Shown here one piece after another: positions 41,581-49,583 of a stretch of 64,000 bases of DNA. The number at the start of each line of letters is the position of its first letter. The first letter of the stretch is position 1. The position numbers and the translations under genes are program-made. Origin of the DNA: Phenylobacterium zucineum HLK1 (GTDB taxonomy: Bacteria; Pseudomonadota; Alphaproteobacteria; Caulobacterales; Caulobacteraceae); assembly GCF_000017265.1 (NCBI RefSeq), contig NC_011144.1:3326001-3390000 (forward strand). Reading direction: 5' to 3'. Under the pieces are notes generated by a model. That model was not told where the DNA came from. It searched no databases and saw only the letters and a program-made list of their open reading frames with translations.

Positions 41581-42510
41581 TCAGCGCTTGTAGATCTCGT
41601 TCGGCCAGCGCTTGTGAACCCAGAACCACTCGTGGGGCCGGGCGCGCACCCGGTCCTCGATGAAGGCGTTCACCTTCCGCACGCCGGCTGCGATGTCGGC
41701 GTCGCGATCGCCCGTGTCCTCCAGGTGGATGGGAGGATGCACGATCACCTTGAACCGCACCCGGCCGATCCGCTGCACGCTCATCGGCTGCAGCGGCACG
41801 CCGAACCGCAGGGCGAAGGTGGACGGCCCCGGCGCCGTGTGGGCCGTCAAGCCGAACAGGGGCGCGGCCACCCCGCCGTTGAACTTCTGGTCGTTCATCA
41901 GGGCGACGGACTCGCCCCGGCCCAGCGCCCGCATCAGCTCGCGCGCGCCCTCCAGCCCCTTGGGCGCGAACAGGCGCACGCCGTAGCGGAAGCGGCTGCG
42001 GCGCACCCGGGCGTCCACGTACGGGTTGTTCATCGCCCGATAGGTGATCTGACATGGCACGCCCGCGCGCACGATCACGGCGGCCATGATCTCGAAATTG
42101 GACAGGTGACCCGAAATGAACACCACCGGCCCCGCGCCGGCGGCGATCTCGGCCAGCCGCTCGGCGCCCTCCACCTCCAGCCGTGAGGGGTCGGCGACGA
42201 TGCGGTCCAGGATCGGGAATTCGGCGATCCAGCGGCCCAGCTCCTCCCACTGGAGGGCCAGCAGGCGGGCGATCTCGGCGTCGGACGCCTCGGGGAAGGC
42301 GATCCTGAGGTTCCGCTCGGCGACGCGGCGCGCGCCCGTCAGCGGCCCCACGGTGCGGAAGAACCAGGCCCCGAAGTCCGAGACTGTCTCGACCGGAAAC
42401 AGGCGGGCGAGCCCCGCGACGGCGTCGAAGGCGAGCGCCTCCAGCCGCCAGGCGAACCGCTGGGCGAGCTCCTGGGCGACGTCTCGGGCGAAGGCGGAGG
42501 TCTCGGCCAT
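41581..42510 (-). CDS. lipid A late acyltransferase, LpxL/HtrB family
   Basis: A 309-residue inner-membrane acyltransferase. The catalytic H-x4-D/E motif is GHLSNFE, in FISGHLSNFEIMAAV. PHEWFWVHKRWP near the C-terminus is typical of LpxL/LpxM enzymes. It adds a secondary acyl chain to a lipid A precursor. The N-terminal anchor is weak. It is isolated, divergent from the XRE gene with about 90 bp between them. The exact acylation position cannot be predicted. Confidence 0.9.
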   Translation of the reverse strand: MAETSAFARDVAQELAQRFAWRLEALAFDAVAGLARLFPVETVSDFGAWFFRTVGPLTGARRVAERNLRIAFPEASDAEIARLLALQWEELGRWIAEFPILDRIVADPSRLEVEGAERLAEIAAGAGPVVFISGHLSNFEIMAAVIVRAGVPCQITYRAMNNPYVDARVRRSRFRYGVRLFAPKGLEGARELMRALGRGESVALMNDQKFNGGVAAPLFGLTAHTAPGPSTFALRFGVPLQPMSVQRIGRVRFKVIVHPPIHLEDTGDRDADIAAGVRKVNAFIEDRVRARPHEWFWVHKRWPNEIYKR

Positions 42511-42600
42511 CGCCCCTCCTTAGTGGCGCCCGGTTTGCCGGGAAAGACCCGCGGCGTCCCGATCCGGGACGTCCGGGGGGCAATGCGTAGGCGTCATCGC

Positions 42601-42975
42601 ATGGACGAAATCGACCTTCACCTCGGCCGCAAGCTTCGGCGGCGGCGCAAGATGCTCGGCCTCACCCAGCAGGAGCTGGCGGGGGCCTGCGGCGTCCGCT
42701 TCCAGCAGATCCAGAAGTACGAGTGCGCCGCCAACCGCATGTCGGCGGCCCGGCTGTGGAAGCTGGCCGAGATCCTCGACGCGCCCGTCAGCTACTTCTA
42801 CGAGGGCCTGTCCGAGGCCCAGCGGCAGGCCCACGAGGCGTTCCGCGAGCCGGACGACGTCTTCACGCGCAAGGAGACCCGCGAACTCATCCAGGCCTAC
42901 TACGCTCTGGACGAGCGCCCGCGCCGGCAGCTGCTGGAGCTGGCCAAGGCGATGAACGGCGACGGCGAGGGTTAA
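42601..42975 (+). CDS. XRE-family regulator
   Basis: A 124-residue protein with an XRE helix-turn-helix in residues 8-62: LGRKLRRRRKMLGLTQQELA then FQQIQKYECAANRMSAARLW. The C-terminal 55 residues (YEGLSEAQRQAHEAF through LLELAKAMNG) form a helical region. The FQQIQKYE...NR motif marks a subgroup abundant in Caulobacterales and Rhizobiales. The ATG at 42601 was chosen because the fold starts there. It lies 31 bp upstream of hisN and may be cotranscribed. Targets unknown. Confidence 0.88.
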   Translation: MDEIDLHLGRKLRRRRKMLGLTQQELAGACGVRFQQIQKYECAANRMSAARLWKLAEILDAPVSYFYEGLSEAQRQAHEAFREPDDVFTRKETRELIQAYYALDERPRRQLLELAKAMNGDGEG

Positions 42976-43006
42976 GTCCGGGCGCAAGGCGCGCTAAAGC
43001 GGGCGC

Positions 43007-43834
43007 ATGCCGCTCTCCCCCGCCCGCCTCGCCGAATTCGACGCCTTCCTGCTGGAGCTGAACCGCGCGGCGGGCGAGGCGATCCTGCCGCTGTTCCGGG
43101 CCGACCACGGCCTGCACGACAAGGGGATCGCCGGAGCGCAGGGCTACAAGGCCTTCGATCCCGTCACCGAGGCCGACCGCGGCGCCGAGCGGGCGATCCG
43201 CGCGCTGATCGCGCAGCGCTACCCCGAGCACGGGATCATCGGCGAGGAGTACGGCGAGGACCGCCCCGACGCCGAGTTCGTCTGGGTGCTCGACCCGGTG
43301 GACGGCACGCGCGCGTTCATTTCGGGCCTGCCGCTGTGGTGCGTGCTCGTCGGGCTCCGGCACGAGGGCCGGCCGGTGCTGGGCTCGATCGGCCAGCCGT
43401 TCCTGGACGAGGTCTACATCGGCTCGCAGGCCGGCTCGCGGCTGGTGTCGCGGGGCGCGGAGACGCCGCTGAAGGTCAGGCCCTGCCCGCGGCTGACCGA
43501 CGCCGTGATCGCCACGACGGACCCGGAAGGCTGCTTCACCGGCGCCGAACTGGGGGCCTGGACCCAGGTGCGGGCCGCCGCGCGCCTGGCCCGGCTCGGC
43601 TGCGACGCCTACGCCTACGCCATGGTGGCGGCGGGGACGATGGACATGGTCATCGAGGCGGGCCTGCAGGCATGGGACATCGACGCCGCCATCCCCCTCA
43701 TCGAGGGGGCGGGCGGGGTGGTGACCGACTGGCGCGGGCGGCCGGTGGGCCCGAACGGCGGCCAGATCGCCATCGCCGGCGACCGCGCCTGCCTCGAGGA
43801 GGCGCTGGTCGCCCTGAGACGGTCCGCGAACTGA
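43007..43834 (+). CDS. hisN: histidinol-phosphatase, inositol monophosphatase family
   Basis: A 275-residue Mg2+-dependent phosphatase. Motif 1 is WVLDPVDGTRAFISG (about residues 92-106) with upstream GIIGEEYG, and motif 2 is AWDIDAAIPLIEGAGG (about 222-237). The FISGLPLWCVLVGL segment fits the HisN branch that removes phosphate from histidinol phosphate, rather than SuhB, but related phosphatases overlap in specificity. It is followed by a hairpin at 43857. Confidence 0.82.
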   Translation: MPLSPARLAEFDAFLLELNRAAGEAILPLFRADHGLHDKGIAGAQGYKAFDPVTEADRGAERAIRALIAQRYPEHGIIGEEYGEDRPDAEFVWVLDPVDGTRAFISGLPLWCVLVGLRHEGRPVLGSIGQPFLDEVYIGSQAGSRLVSRGAETPLKVRPCPRLTDAVIATTDPEGCFTGAELGAWTQVRAAARLARLGCDAYAYAMVAAGTMDMVIEAGLQAWDIDAAIPLIEGAGGVVTDWRGRPVGPNGGQIAIAGDRACLEEALVALRRSAN

Positions 43835-43856
43835 AGCGGTCGGCCGACCAGAAACG

Positions 43857-43877
43857 CCCTCCCCCCGAGGGGGAGGG
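43857..43877. terminator. GC-rich hairpin between hisN and the hydrolase
   Basis: CCCTCCCCC-cga-GGGGGAGGG is a perfect 9-bp stem with a three-base loop between two convergent genes. It is nearly the same as the hairpin at 29247-29265, so it is either a bidirectional terminator or a dispersed repeat unit. No T run follows. Confidence 0.55.
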
Positions 43878-43885
43878 ACGCAGGA

Positions 43886-45406
43886 TCACTTCTTCGCCGG
43901 GGCCTTCTTGGCGGCCGGCTTCTTAGCGGCGGCAGGCTTCTTCGCTGTCGGCGCCTTGGCGGCGGCGGCGGGCTTGGCGGCCGCAGGCTTCTTGGCCGCC
44001 GCCGGCTTGGCGGCCGGCTTCTTCGCCGCGGGAGCCTTCTTGGCCGCGGCCGGCTTGGCCGCCGCGGGCTTTGCCGCAGCCTTGGCCGCCGGCTTCTTCG
44101 CCCCGGCGGGCTTCTTGGCCGGAGCGGCCTTGGCGGCGGCAGGCTTGGCCGCGGCCGGCTTGGCGGCCGCCGGAGCCTTGGCGGCCTTCGCCGCGGCGGG
44201 CTTCTTCGCGGCCGCGGGCTTCTTGGCGGCGGCCGGATTCTTGGCCGCAGCAGGTTTCTTGGCCGCAGCAGGCTTCTTGGCCGCAGCGGGCTTCGTCGCC
44301 GCCGGCTTGGCCGCGGCGGCGGCCGCGGGCGCGGCGGCCGGAGCCGCAGCCGGGGCGGGCGCGGGCTTCGGCGCCTCGACGGGCTTGGGGGTTTCGGCCG
44401 GCTTGGGCGGCGTCGCCGCGGCGGCCTTGGGGCCTTCGGAGGGCTTCGGCGTGGTCTTGCCGGTGAGCGCGTCGAAGACCTTCAGGAAGATGTTACGCAT
44501 GTGGTCCGTCTCCATCAGGATTTCGTGGTAGGCGCCGGGCACGGTCACGAGCCGTCCCTGCGGTAGGTTTCGGGCCGCCGCGGCCTGCGCGGCGTTGTCG
44601 ACCAGGCGGTCCTCGGCCGCCGAGACGATCTCGATCGGAATGGTGATCCCGCGCAGCCGCTCGGGCCGCGCGAGGAAGGCGGTGGCGCGGAGCGCGAAGT
44701 CCAGCCAGCCCCAGGTCGGCGCGCCCAGCGCCAGGTCGGGATTGGCCGCCACCTGCGCCCGGTAGCGCTCGAAGCGCCGCCGGTCGTGGGTGAGCACGTT
44801 GCCCTCGAACGCCTCCTCCAGCGGCTTGCCGGGACCGCCGGGCGTGTAGCGGCCGGCGCCGCCGAACAGCATGTTGAGCCGCGTGCGCGCCAGCACCGCG
44901 AACCGCGGGTTCCTGCCGAACTGGACCCCCAGCATCGGCGCCGAGAGCACCGCGCCCGAGAAGCGCTTCTCCCCGTGCGCCAGGGCGAGCAGGGTCAGGC
45001 AGCCGCCCATCGAGTGGGCCACGGCGATCCACGGCTTCGGCAGCCGCGCCTCGTAGGCGTCGAGCAGGCGGCGGAAGTCCTCCAGGAAGGCGCGGTGGCC
45101 GCGGGCGTGGCCCTTCAGCCGGTCGGGCAGCTCGCGGACCGAAAGGCCCTGGCCGCGCCAGTCGTGCGCCAGGACGACGAAGCCCCGGTCCAGGAAGTCG
45201 CGGATGGTCTCGTAGTACTTCTCGATGGGTTCGGTGCGGCCGCCGGACAGCACGACCGACCCGCGCGCGCGCGCCCCCACATACCCCTTGGGCGTGAACA
45301 GCGCGGCGCGCAGCTTGGCGCCGCCCGCGCCGGTGAACCACTCGGCGACGCCGCCGGGCGGGACCGGGTCCGCAGGGATGTCCAGAAGGGGCGCAAGCTC
45401 TGCCAT
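43886..45406 (-). CDS. alpha/beta hydrolase with a long histone-H1-like Ala/Lys/Pro tail
   Basis: A 506-residue protein in two parts. Residues 1-315 are a lysophospholipase-type (PldB-like) alpha/beta hydrolase with nucleophile S132 in AHSMGG, likely acid D266 in SAAEDRLVD and H294 in PGAYHEILME. Residues about 318-506 are low complexity: a proline-rich linker, then KPAAAKKPAAAKKP-type repeats made almost only of Ala, Lys and Pro, ending PAKK. Such tails occur in histone H1-like and AlgP proteins and bind DNA or polyanions. Their fusion to a lipase-like enzyme is unusual. No signal peptide is visible. It is followed upstream by an SCP2 gene 11 bp away on the same strand. Confidence 0.88.
   Translation of the reverse strand: MAELAPLLDIPADPVPPGGVAEWFTGAGGAKLRAALFTPKGYVGARARGSVVLSGGRTEPIEKYYETIRDFLDRGFVVLAHDWRGQGLSVRELPDRLKGHARGHRAFLEDFRRLLDAYEARLPKPWIAVAHSMGGCLTLLALAHGEKRFSGAVLSAPMLGVQFGRNPRFAVLARTRLNMLFGGAGRYTPGGPGKPLEEAFEGNVLTHDRRRFERYRAQVAANPDLALGAPTWGWLDFALRATAFLARPERLRGITIPIEIVSAAEDRLVDNAAQAAAARNLPQGRLVTVPGAYHEILMETDHMRNIFLKVFDALTGKTTPKPSEGPKAAAATPPKPAETPKPVEAPKPAPAPAAAPAAAPAAAAAAKPAATKPAAAKKPAAAKKPAAAKNPAAAKKPAAAKKPAAAKAAKAPAAAKPAAAKPAAAKAAPAKKPAGAKKPAAKAAAKPAAAKPAAAKKAPAAKKPAAKPAAAKKPAAAKPAAAAKAPTAKKPAAAKKPAAKKAPAKK
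43889..44311 (-). repeat. KPAA-type coding repeat array
   Basis: About 420 bp of degenerate 12- to 15-bp tandem units (gcaggcttcttggccgc type on the plus strand) encode the Ala/Lys/Pro tail of the hydrolase. The most regular block is around 44200-44300, where 21-bp units recur almost unchanged. Confidence 0.8.
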
Positions 45407-45417
45407 GGGGCGCTCGC

Positions 45418-45726
45418 TTACACGGCCTTGGAAAACAGAGCCTGAATCTGCGGCTGCAGGCTGAAGGCCAGTCCCATGTCCGACAGCCGCAGCCGCCCGG
45501 TCATCATGGCGCGCGTCGGATCGAGCTCGCCCTTGCCCAGCGCCGTCAGGTCGGCGCGGCTGATGGTGACCGTCAGGTCGGCGGGACGGTCGTCGTTGGT
45601 GACCGTGGGCCCGTCCAGGTGGATGACGCCCTCGCCCTTGAGGTCGATCTTGACCGTGCGCGACAGGCCCGCGCCGGACGCGGCCGCCGCCCGGATGCGC
45701 TCGGTCAATTCCTCAAGCGTGGCCAT
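45418..45726 (-). CDS. SCP2 sterol-binding-like domain protein
   Basis: A 102-residue single-domain SCP2 protein. VKIDLKGEGVIHLDG, DLTVTISRADLTALGKGELDPT and AMMTGRLRLSDMGLAFSLQPQ follow the fold through. Bacterial SCP2 proteins bind lipids or acyl-CoA, with no fixed role. It is cytoplasmic (no signal). It lies 11 bp upstream of the alpha/beta hydrolase gene on the same strand, so a shared lipid-related task is plausible. Confidence 0.88.
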   Translation of the reverse strand: MATLEELTERIRAAAASGAGLSRTVKIDLKGEGVIHLDGPTVTNDDRPADLTVTISRADLTALGKGELDPTRAMMTGRLRLSDMGLAFSLQPQIQALFSKAV

Positions 45727-45834
45727 GCGCCCCCCAGCGCCTCTCCCCGACTCAGGGTGAGCTTCGCCTTAGGCGCGAAACCTGTAAACCGCCCGTTACG
45801 CGCGCAGTCGATTGGCCGCAGCGGGGAACCCGCG

Positions 45835-46716
45835 TCAGGCGGGCTTCACCAGCCTCAGCGTCATGCGGTCGCTTTCGCCGATGGCGTCGTACCTGGCGTG
45901 GTCGAAGGCCGGATCGGCGGGCTCGCCGAACGCGGAGGAGCGCCGCACCGGCGGCAGGGTCCAGACCCCGAACGGATGGTCCTTGGTGTCCTTCGGATTG
46001 GCGTTGATCTCGCTGGCGGCCGCGAGGCGGAAGCCCGCTTCCTCCGCCAGCTTGATCGCATAGGCCTGCTCGACATAGCCGTCCTCGGCCAGCAGGTCGG
46101 GCACCCCGCCAGGCGTGGCGCGGTGCTCCTCGATCCCCAGCACGCCGCCCGGTTTCAGCGCCACGAAGGCGTCGCGGAACGCCTTCTCGGCGATGCCCAG
46201 GGCCATCCAGTTGTGCAGGTTGCGCAGGAAGAGGACGAGGTCGGCCGAGCCGGCCGGCGCCACCGGTCCGCTGGTGGGACCGAACGCCGTCATCTCCACC
46301 TTGCCGTACAGCCGCGGGGTCCCGCCGAAGCGCGCCGTATAGGCGTCGATGATGGCGCGCGTCGCGGTGTCGGCGGGGTCGGTGACCTGCTGCTGGGCGG
46401 CATAGAGCTTGCCGCCCGTGGCCGCCAGGAACGGGGCCAGGATATCGCTGTACCAGCCGGCGCCCGGCCAGAACTCCACCACCGTCTGTCCGGGCTTCAG
46501 GCCCCAGAACTTCAGGCTCTCCACCGGATGGCGGAAGGGGTCGCGGGCGCGGTCGGCAGGCAGGCGCCAGCCCCCGGCCACGGCGCCCTCGATGGTCCGC
46601 GGGTCGGCCTTCTTCGGCGCAGGCGGCGCCTGGCCCTTCTCGGCCGGAGCCTTCGGTCCACAGGCGGCGAGCGCAGCCGCGCTCGCCAGCACCGCACGGC
46701 GGGAAAAGCTGGTCAT
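45835..46716 (-). CDS. exported predicted methyltransferase, lipoprotein-type (copy 1)
   Basis: A 293-residue protein related to the predicted methyltransferases of COG4798. The N-terminus SRRAVLASAAALAACG (residues 5-20) combines a twin-arginine pair with a lipobox ending at Cys19. The SAM-binding-like glycine motif is VVEFWPGAGWYSDILAP, and GGVLGIEEHRATPGGV is also conserved. It is a paralogue of the gene at 46799, with the same end (MTLRLVKP) and a shared KDTKDHPFGVWTLPP block. Being exported, it would meet no cytoplasmic SAM, so a different activity should be considered. Confidence 0.82.
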   Translation of the reverse strand: MTSFSRRAVLASAAALAACGPKAPAEKGQAPPAPKKADPRTIEGAVAGGWRLPADRARDPFRHPVESLKFWGLKPGQTVVEFWPGAGWYSDILAPFLAATGGKLYAAQQQVTDPADTATRAIIDAYTARFGGTPRLYGKVEMTAFGPTSGPVAPAGSADLVLFLRNLHNWMALGIAEKAFRDAFVALKPGGVLGIEEHRATPGGVPDLLAEDGYVEQAYAIKLAEEAGFRLAAASEINANPKDTKDHPFGVWTLPPVRRSSAFGEPADPAFDHARYDAIGESDRMTLRLVKPA

Positions 46717-46798
46717 CGGCCCTACCTGTCTCGTCCGCCCCCCGGCAGCCGACGTCCGGACCTAGCCCGGATCGGCGCCGCGGGTCAAAGCGTCAGGC

Positions 46799-47647
46799 TC
46801 AGCCAGCCTTCACGAAGCGCAGCGTCATGCGGTCGCTCTCGCCGATGGCGTCGTACTTCGTGCGGTCGAAGTTCGGATCGGCCGGCTGGCCGAACGGCGA
46901 GGTGCGGCGGGTGGGCGGCAGGGTCCAGACGCCGAACGGATGGTCCTTGGTGTCCTTTGGATTGGCGTTCGCCTCGGACCTGGCCTGCAGCTTGAAGCCG
47001 GCCTTCTCGGCGGCGGCGATCACCGTCGCCTCCGACATGTAGCCGTCCGACCAGTTGGCGGCCTCGGGCTTGGGGTCCTTGCGGTGCTCCTCGACGGCCA
47101 GGACGCCGCCCGGCTTCAGCACGTCGTGGAAGTCCTTCATGGCCTTGTCCAGCATCCCGGGCTGGGTCGCCCAGTTGTGGAGGTTGCGCGCCGTCAGCAC
47201 GAGGTCGGCCGAGCCGGGGGCGCCCAGCGGCTTCGACGCCGGGCCGAAGCCCACGTAGGTGATCTGGCCGTACTTGTCGGCGTCGGCGTACTTGGCCTCG
47301 AAGTCGGCCCGGCCCTTGCGCGCGCCGTCCGAGAGCTTCGGATTGTCGAGGTCGGCGACGGCCGCCACGTACGTCCCGCCGGTCGCCTTGGCGTAGGGCG
47401 CGAGGATCTCGGTCCAGTAGCCCGACCCGGGCGAGATCTCGACCACCGTCTGGTTCGGCTTCAAGCCCCAGAAGCTCAGCGACTCGACGGGATGGCGGTG
47501 GGCGTCGCGGGCCTTGTGCGCCTCGCTGCGCTGGGGCCCGGCGACGGCGGCCTGCAGCTGGGCGTCGGCGGCGTAGGCGGCCGGGGCGTAGGCGACGGGC
47601 GCGAGGACCGCCACCGCGGCTGCGGCTGCGAGGATCGGACGGAGCAT
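46799..47647 (-). CDS. exported predicted methyltransferase (copy 2)
   Basis: A 282-residue paralogue of the preceding gene, lying 82 bp upstream on the same strand. It has a Sec signal peptide (cleavage near PAAYAADAQ, about residue 27), SLSFWGLKPNQTVVEISPGS (motif I), DLVLTARNLHNW and GGVLAVEEHRKDPKPE. The two copies keep the same order of motifs, pointing to a tandem duplication. As with its partner, secretion of a SAM-type fold is unexpected, and the real substrate is unknown. Confidence 0.85.
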   Translation of the reverse strand: MLRPILAAAAAVAVLAPVAYAPAAYAADAQLQAAVAGPQRSEAHKARDAHRHPVESLSFWGLKPNQTVVEISPGSGYWTEILAPYAKATGGTYVAAVADLDNPKLSDGARKGRADFEAKYADADKYGQITYVGFGPASKPLGAPGSADLVLTARNLHNWATQPGMLDKAMKDFHDVLKPGGVLAVEEHRKDPKPEAANWSDGYMSEATVIAAAEKAGFKLQARSEANANPKDTKDHPFGVWTLPPTRRTSPFGQPADPNFDRTKYDAIGESDRMTLRFVKAG

Positions 47648-47757
47648 TGCAAAGCCTCCCTGGGCGTTTTCCCGGTGTTCTTCGGCGGCGAGCCTACGTG
47701 GCGACGCTTGCGGCGCAAGGCCTTGAACGCGGTTTTGCGGCGCCTACCTCTTCGAAC

Positions 47758-47853
47758 GGAAGGCGCTGGACATCCGGGCCTTCCGGGCCGCCGCGAGGCC
47801 GATCCCGGCTCGCGCAGGCTCCACCCATACGCAACCTTGCTTGATGAAGAAGG
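47758..47853 (+). ncRNA. ROSE-like RNA thermometer in the hsp20 leader
   Basis: Three successive hairpins precede hsp20: GGAAGGC/GCCTTCC (47758-47764 with 47778-47784), CGCGAG/CTCGCG (47792-47797 with 47809-47814), and the last CCTT-g-CTT/AAG-AAGG (47835-47842 with 47847-47853). The last one covers the ribosome binding site AAGGA (47850-47854) and has a bulged G in the TTGCT strand, the hallmark of ROSE elements controlling small heat-shock genes in alphaproteobacteria. A CTTGAA at 47722-47727 could be the -35 of a heat-shock sigma promoter. Confidence 0.72.
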
Positions 47854-47864
47854 ATGTGAACCGC

Positions 47865-48317
47865 ATGCGTACGATCGACTTCTCCCCCCTCTATCGCTCC
47901 GTCGTGGGCTTCGACCGCCTGGCCTCGCTGCTCGAGACCGCCGCCGCCGACGCCGCCACGGGCTATCCGCCGTACAACATCGAGCGGACCGACGAGAACG
48001 CCTACCGCATCGACATCGCGGTGGCGGGCTTCCGTCCCGAAGAACTCACCGTCGAGGTGAAGGAGAACCTCCTCACCGTCCAGGGCCGCAAGGCCGCCAA
48101 CGAGGACGACCGCCGGTTCCTGCACCGCGGCCTGGCCGAGCGCAATTTCGAGCGCCGGTTCCAGCTGGCGGACTACGTGGTCGTGACCGACGCCAACCTA
48201 GCCGACGGCCTGCTCTCGATCTCGCTGAAGCGCGAGCTTCCCGAGGCGCTGAAGCCGCGCCGGATCGAGATCACCAGCGGCCAGTCCAAGCTGATCGAAG
48301 GCGAGAAGGCCGCCTAA
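47865..48317 (+). CDS. small heat-shock protein, Hsp20/IbpA family
   Basis: A 150-residue Hsp20. It starts MRTIDFSPLYRSVVGFDRLA, as IbpA-type proteins do, and carries an alpha-crystallin domain (about 33-130) with YRIDIAVAGFRPEELTVEVK and FLHRGLAERNFERRFQLADY. It holds unfolding proteins during heat stress. The ATG at 47865 fits family length and the AAGGA site; an earlier in-frame ATG at 47844 lies inside the thermometer hairpin. A good terminator follows at 48345. Confidence 0.94.
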   Translation: MRTIDFSPLYRSVVGFDRLASLLETAAADAATGYPPYNIERTDENAYRIDIAVAGFRPEELTVEVKENLLTVQGRKAANEDDRRFLHRGLAERNFERRFQLADYVVVTDANLADGLLSISLKRELPEALKPRRIEITSGQSKLIEGEKAA

Positions 48318-48344
48318 GGCGCCTTCGGCCTCTCAGTCCGAACC

Positions 48345-48374
48345 GGGCGGCGTCCTCGCGGGCGCCGCCCTTTT
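48345..48374 (+). terminator. rho-independent terminator after hsp20
   Basis: GGGCGGCG (48345-48352) pairs with CGCCGCCC (48363-48370) and is followed by TTTT. It lies 28 bp after the hsp20 stop and just before the convergent pentapeptide-repeat gene stop. Confidence 0.85.
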
Positions 48375-48379
48375 CGTGC

Positions 48380-49579
48380 TCAGCGCAGCGGCGGACGGCA
48401 GCCGCGGACGTCGGCGCCCTCGAGGCAGGCGCCCGTCAGGTTGGCCCCCTCGAGGCGGGCGTAGCGCAGGCGCGCGCGCGAAAGGTCGACGGGGGTCTCG
48501 CGGCCGGACCCCAGCGGCAGGGGCGAGAGCAGCGCATCGGTCAGGTCCGCGCGGGTCAGGTTCGCGCCTGCCAGCCGCGCCCCGCGCAGATCGGCGCCGG
48601 CCAGCCTGGCGGCGGTCAGGTCCGCGCCCTCCAGGTTCGCGCCCTGCAGGTGCACGCCCGTCAGGTCCAGTCCCGCCAGCTGCGCGCCGCGGGCGTCGAC
48701 GGCGGTGAGGCGCAGGCCCTTCAGCCGGTGACCGGCGGGACGCAGGTCCTCGCCTTCCAGACGAACGGGCTTGCCTTCCTTGCCGCCGGAGCGGACCCAG
48801 GCGTCGTGCGCCACGGCCTGCCGCACGAGTTGTTCGCAGCGGCGGAGCGCTGGGCCGCCCGGCGGCGCCTTCACAGCCCCTAGCCTGGCGCCGCGGGTGC
48901 GCGCCGTGGCCAGGACGACGCCCGAGACATCGGCGTCCGAGAGATCCGCGCCCTCCAGATTGGCGCCGCCCACGTCCGCCCCGGCGAGGAGCGCCCCGGT
49001 CAGGTTGGCCCCCCGCAGGTTGGACGAGGCGAGCCGCGCGCCTCTCAGCGAGCAGTCGGTGAAGTCCGCCTCCACCGCATGCAGCTCCTCGAGCAGCGCG
49101 CCGTCGAGGGTGGCGCCCGCCAGGCGCGTTCCGTCCATGAACCCGGCGCGGGGCTCCTCCACCACCGCCGGGAAGCCCCGGCTGGGGTGGGGCTTGGCGA
49201 CCTTGCCGGGGCGCACGTCGGCTCCGGTGAGGTCCGCCCCCGACAGGTTGGCGCCCGACAGGCAGGCGCCGCGCAGGTTCGCCCGGCTGAGGTCGGCGCC
49301 CCGCAGGTCGGCGCTGCGCAGGTCGCAGCCCGAGAGGTCCGCGCCGGCCAGCTTCGTCCCCGTCAGCCGCGCGCCGTCGAACACCGAGCCCGAAAGGTTG
49401 GCGCCCGACAGGTCCCGGCCGGACAGATCGAGGCCGGTGAAGTCCACGAAGGGCAGCGAGGCCCGCTTGCCGCCCCGGCCCGCCGCATGGCGCCCGTGGG
49501 CGTCCAGCAGCAGCTCCAGCTCGCCCTCCGACAGGCGGCGGCGCCCCGGCAGGGCGGCCTTTTCCGTCACGGCGTTCAC
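48380..49579 (-). CDS. pentapeptide-repeat protein (copy 2 of pair)
   Basis: A 399-residue protein made largely of A(D/N)LxG pentapeptide repeats, for example DLSGANLSGSVF, DLRSADLRGADLSRANLRGA and GANLEGADLTAARLAGADLR, which build a right-handed quadrilateral beta-helix. Two breaks occur: one near VRPGKVAKPHPSRG and one with AWVRSGGKEGKPVRLEG, a module also found near the N-terminus. No signal peptide. It is 4 bp downstream of a paralogue, so the pair are likely cotranscribed. Function unknown; DNA mimicry and scaffolding are both known for the fold. Confidence 0.9.
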   Translation of the reverse strand: MNAVTEKAALPGRRRLSEGELELLLDAHGRHAAGRGGKRASLPFVDFTGLDLSGRDLSGANLSGSVFDGARLTGTKLAGADLSGCDLRSADLRGADLSRANLRGACLSGANLSGADLTGADVRPGKVAKPHPSRGFPAVVEEPRAGFMDGTRLAGATLDGALLEELHAVEADFTDCSLRGARLASSNLRGANLTGALLAGADVGGANLEGADLSDADVSGVVLATARTRGARLGAVKAPPGGPALRRCEQLVRQAVAHDAWVRSGGKEGKPVRLEGEDLRPAGHRLKGLRLTAVDARGAQLAGLDLTGVHLQGANLEGADLTAARLAGADLRGARLAGANLTRADLTDALLSPLPLGSGRETPVDLSRARLRYARLEGANLTGACLEGADVRGCRPPLR

Positions 49580-49583
49580 GGGC

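Noticed and set aside
43889..44311. Repeat array considered as a CRISPR or as a non-coding satellite
   Set aside because: Units are contiguous without spacers, keep the reading frame and encode a consistent Ala/Lys/Pro tail.
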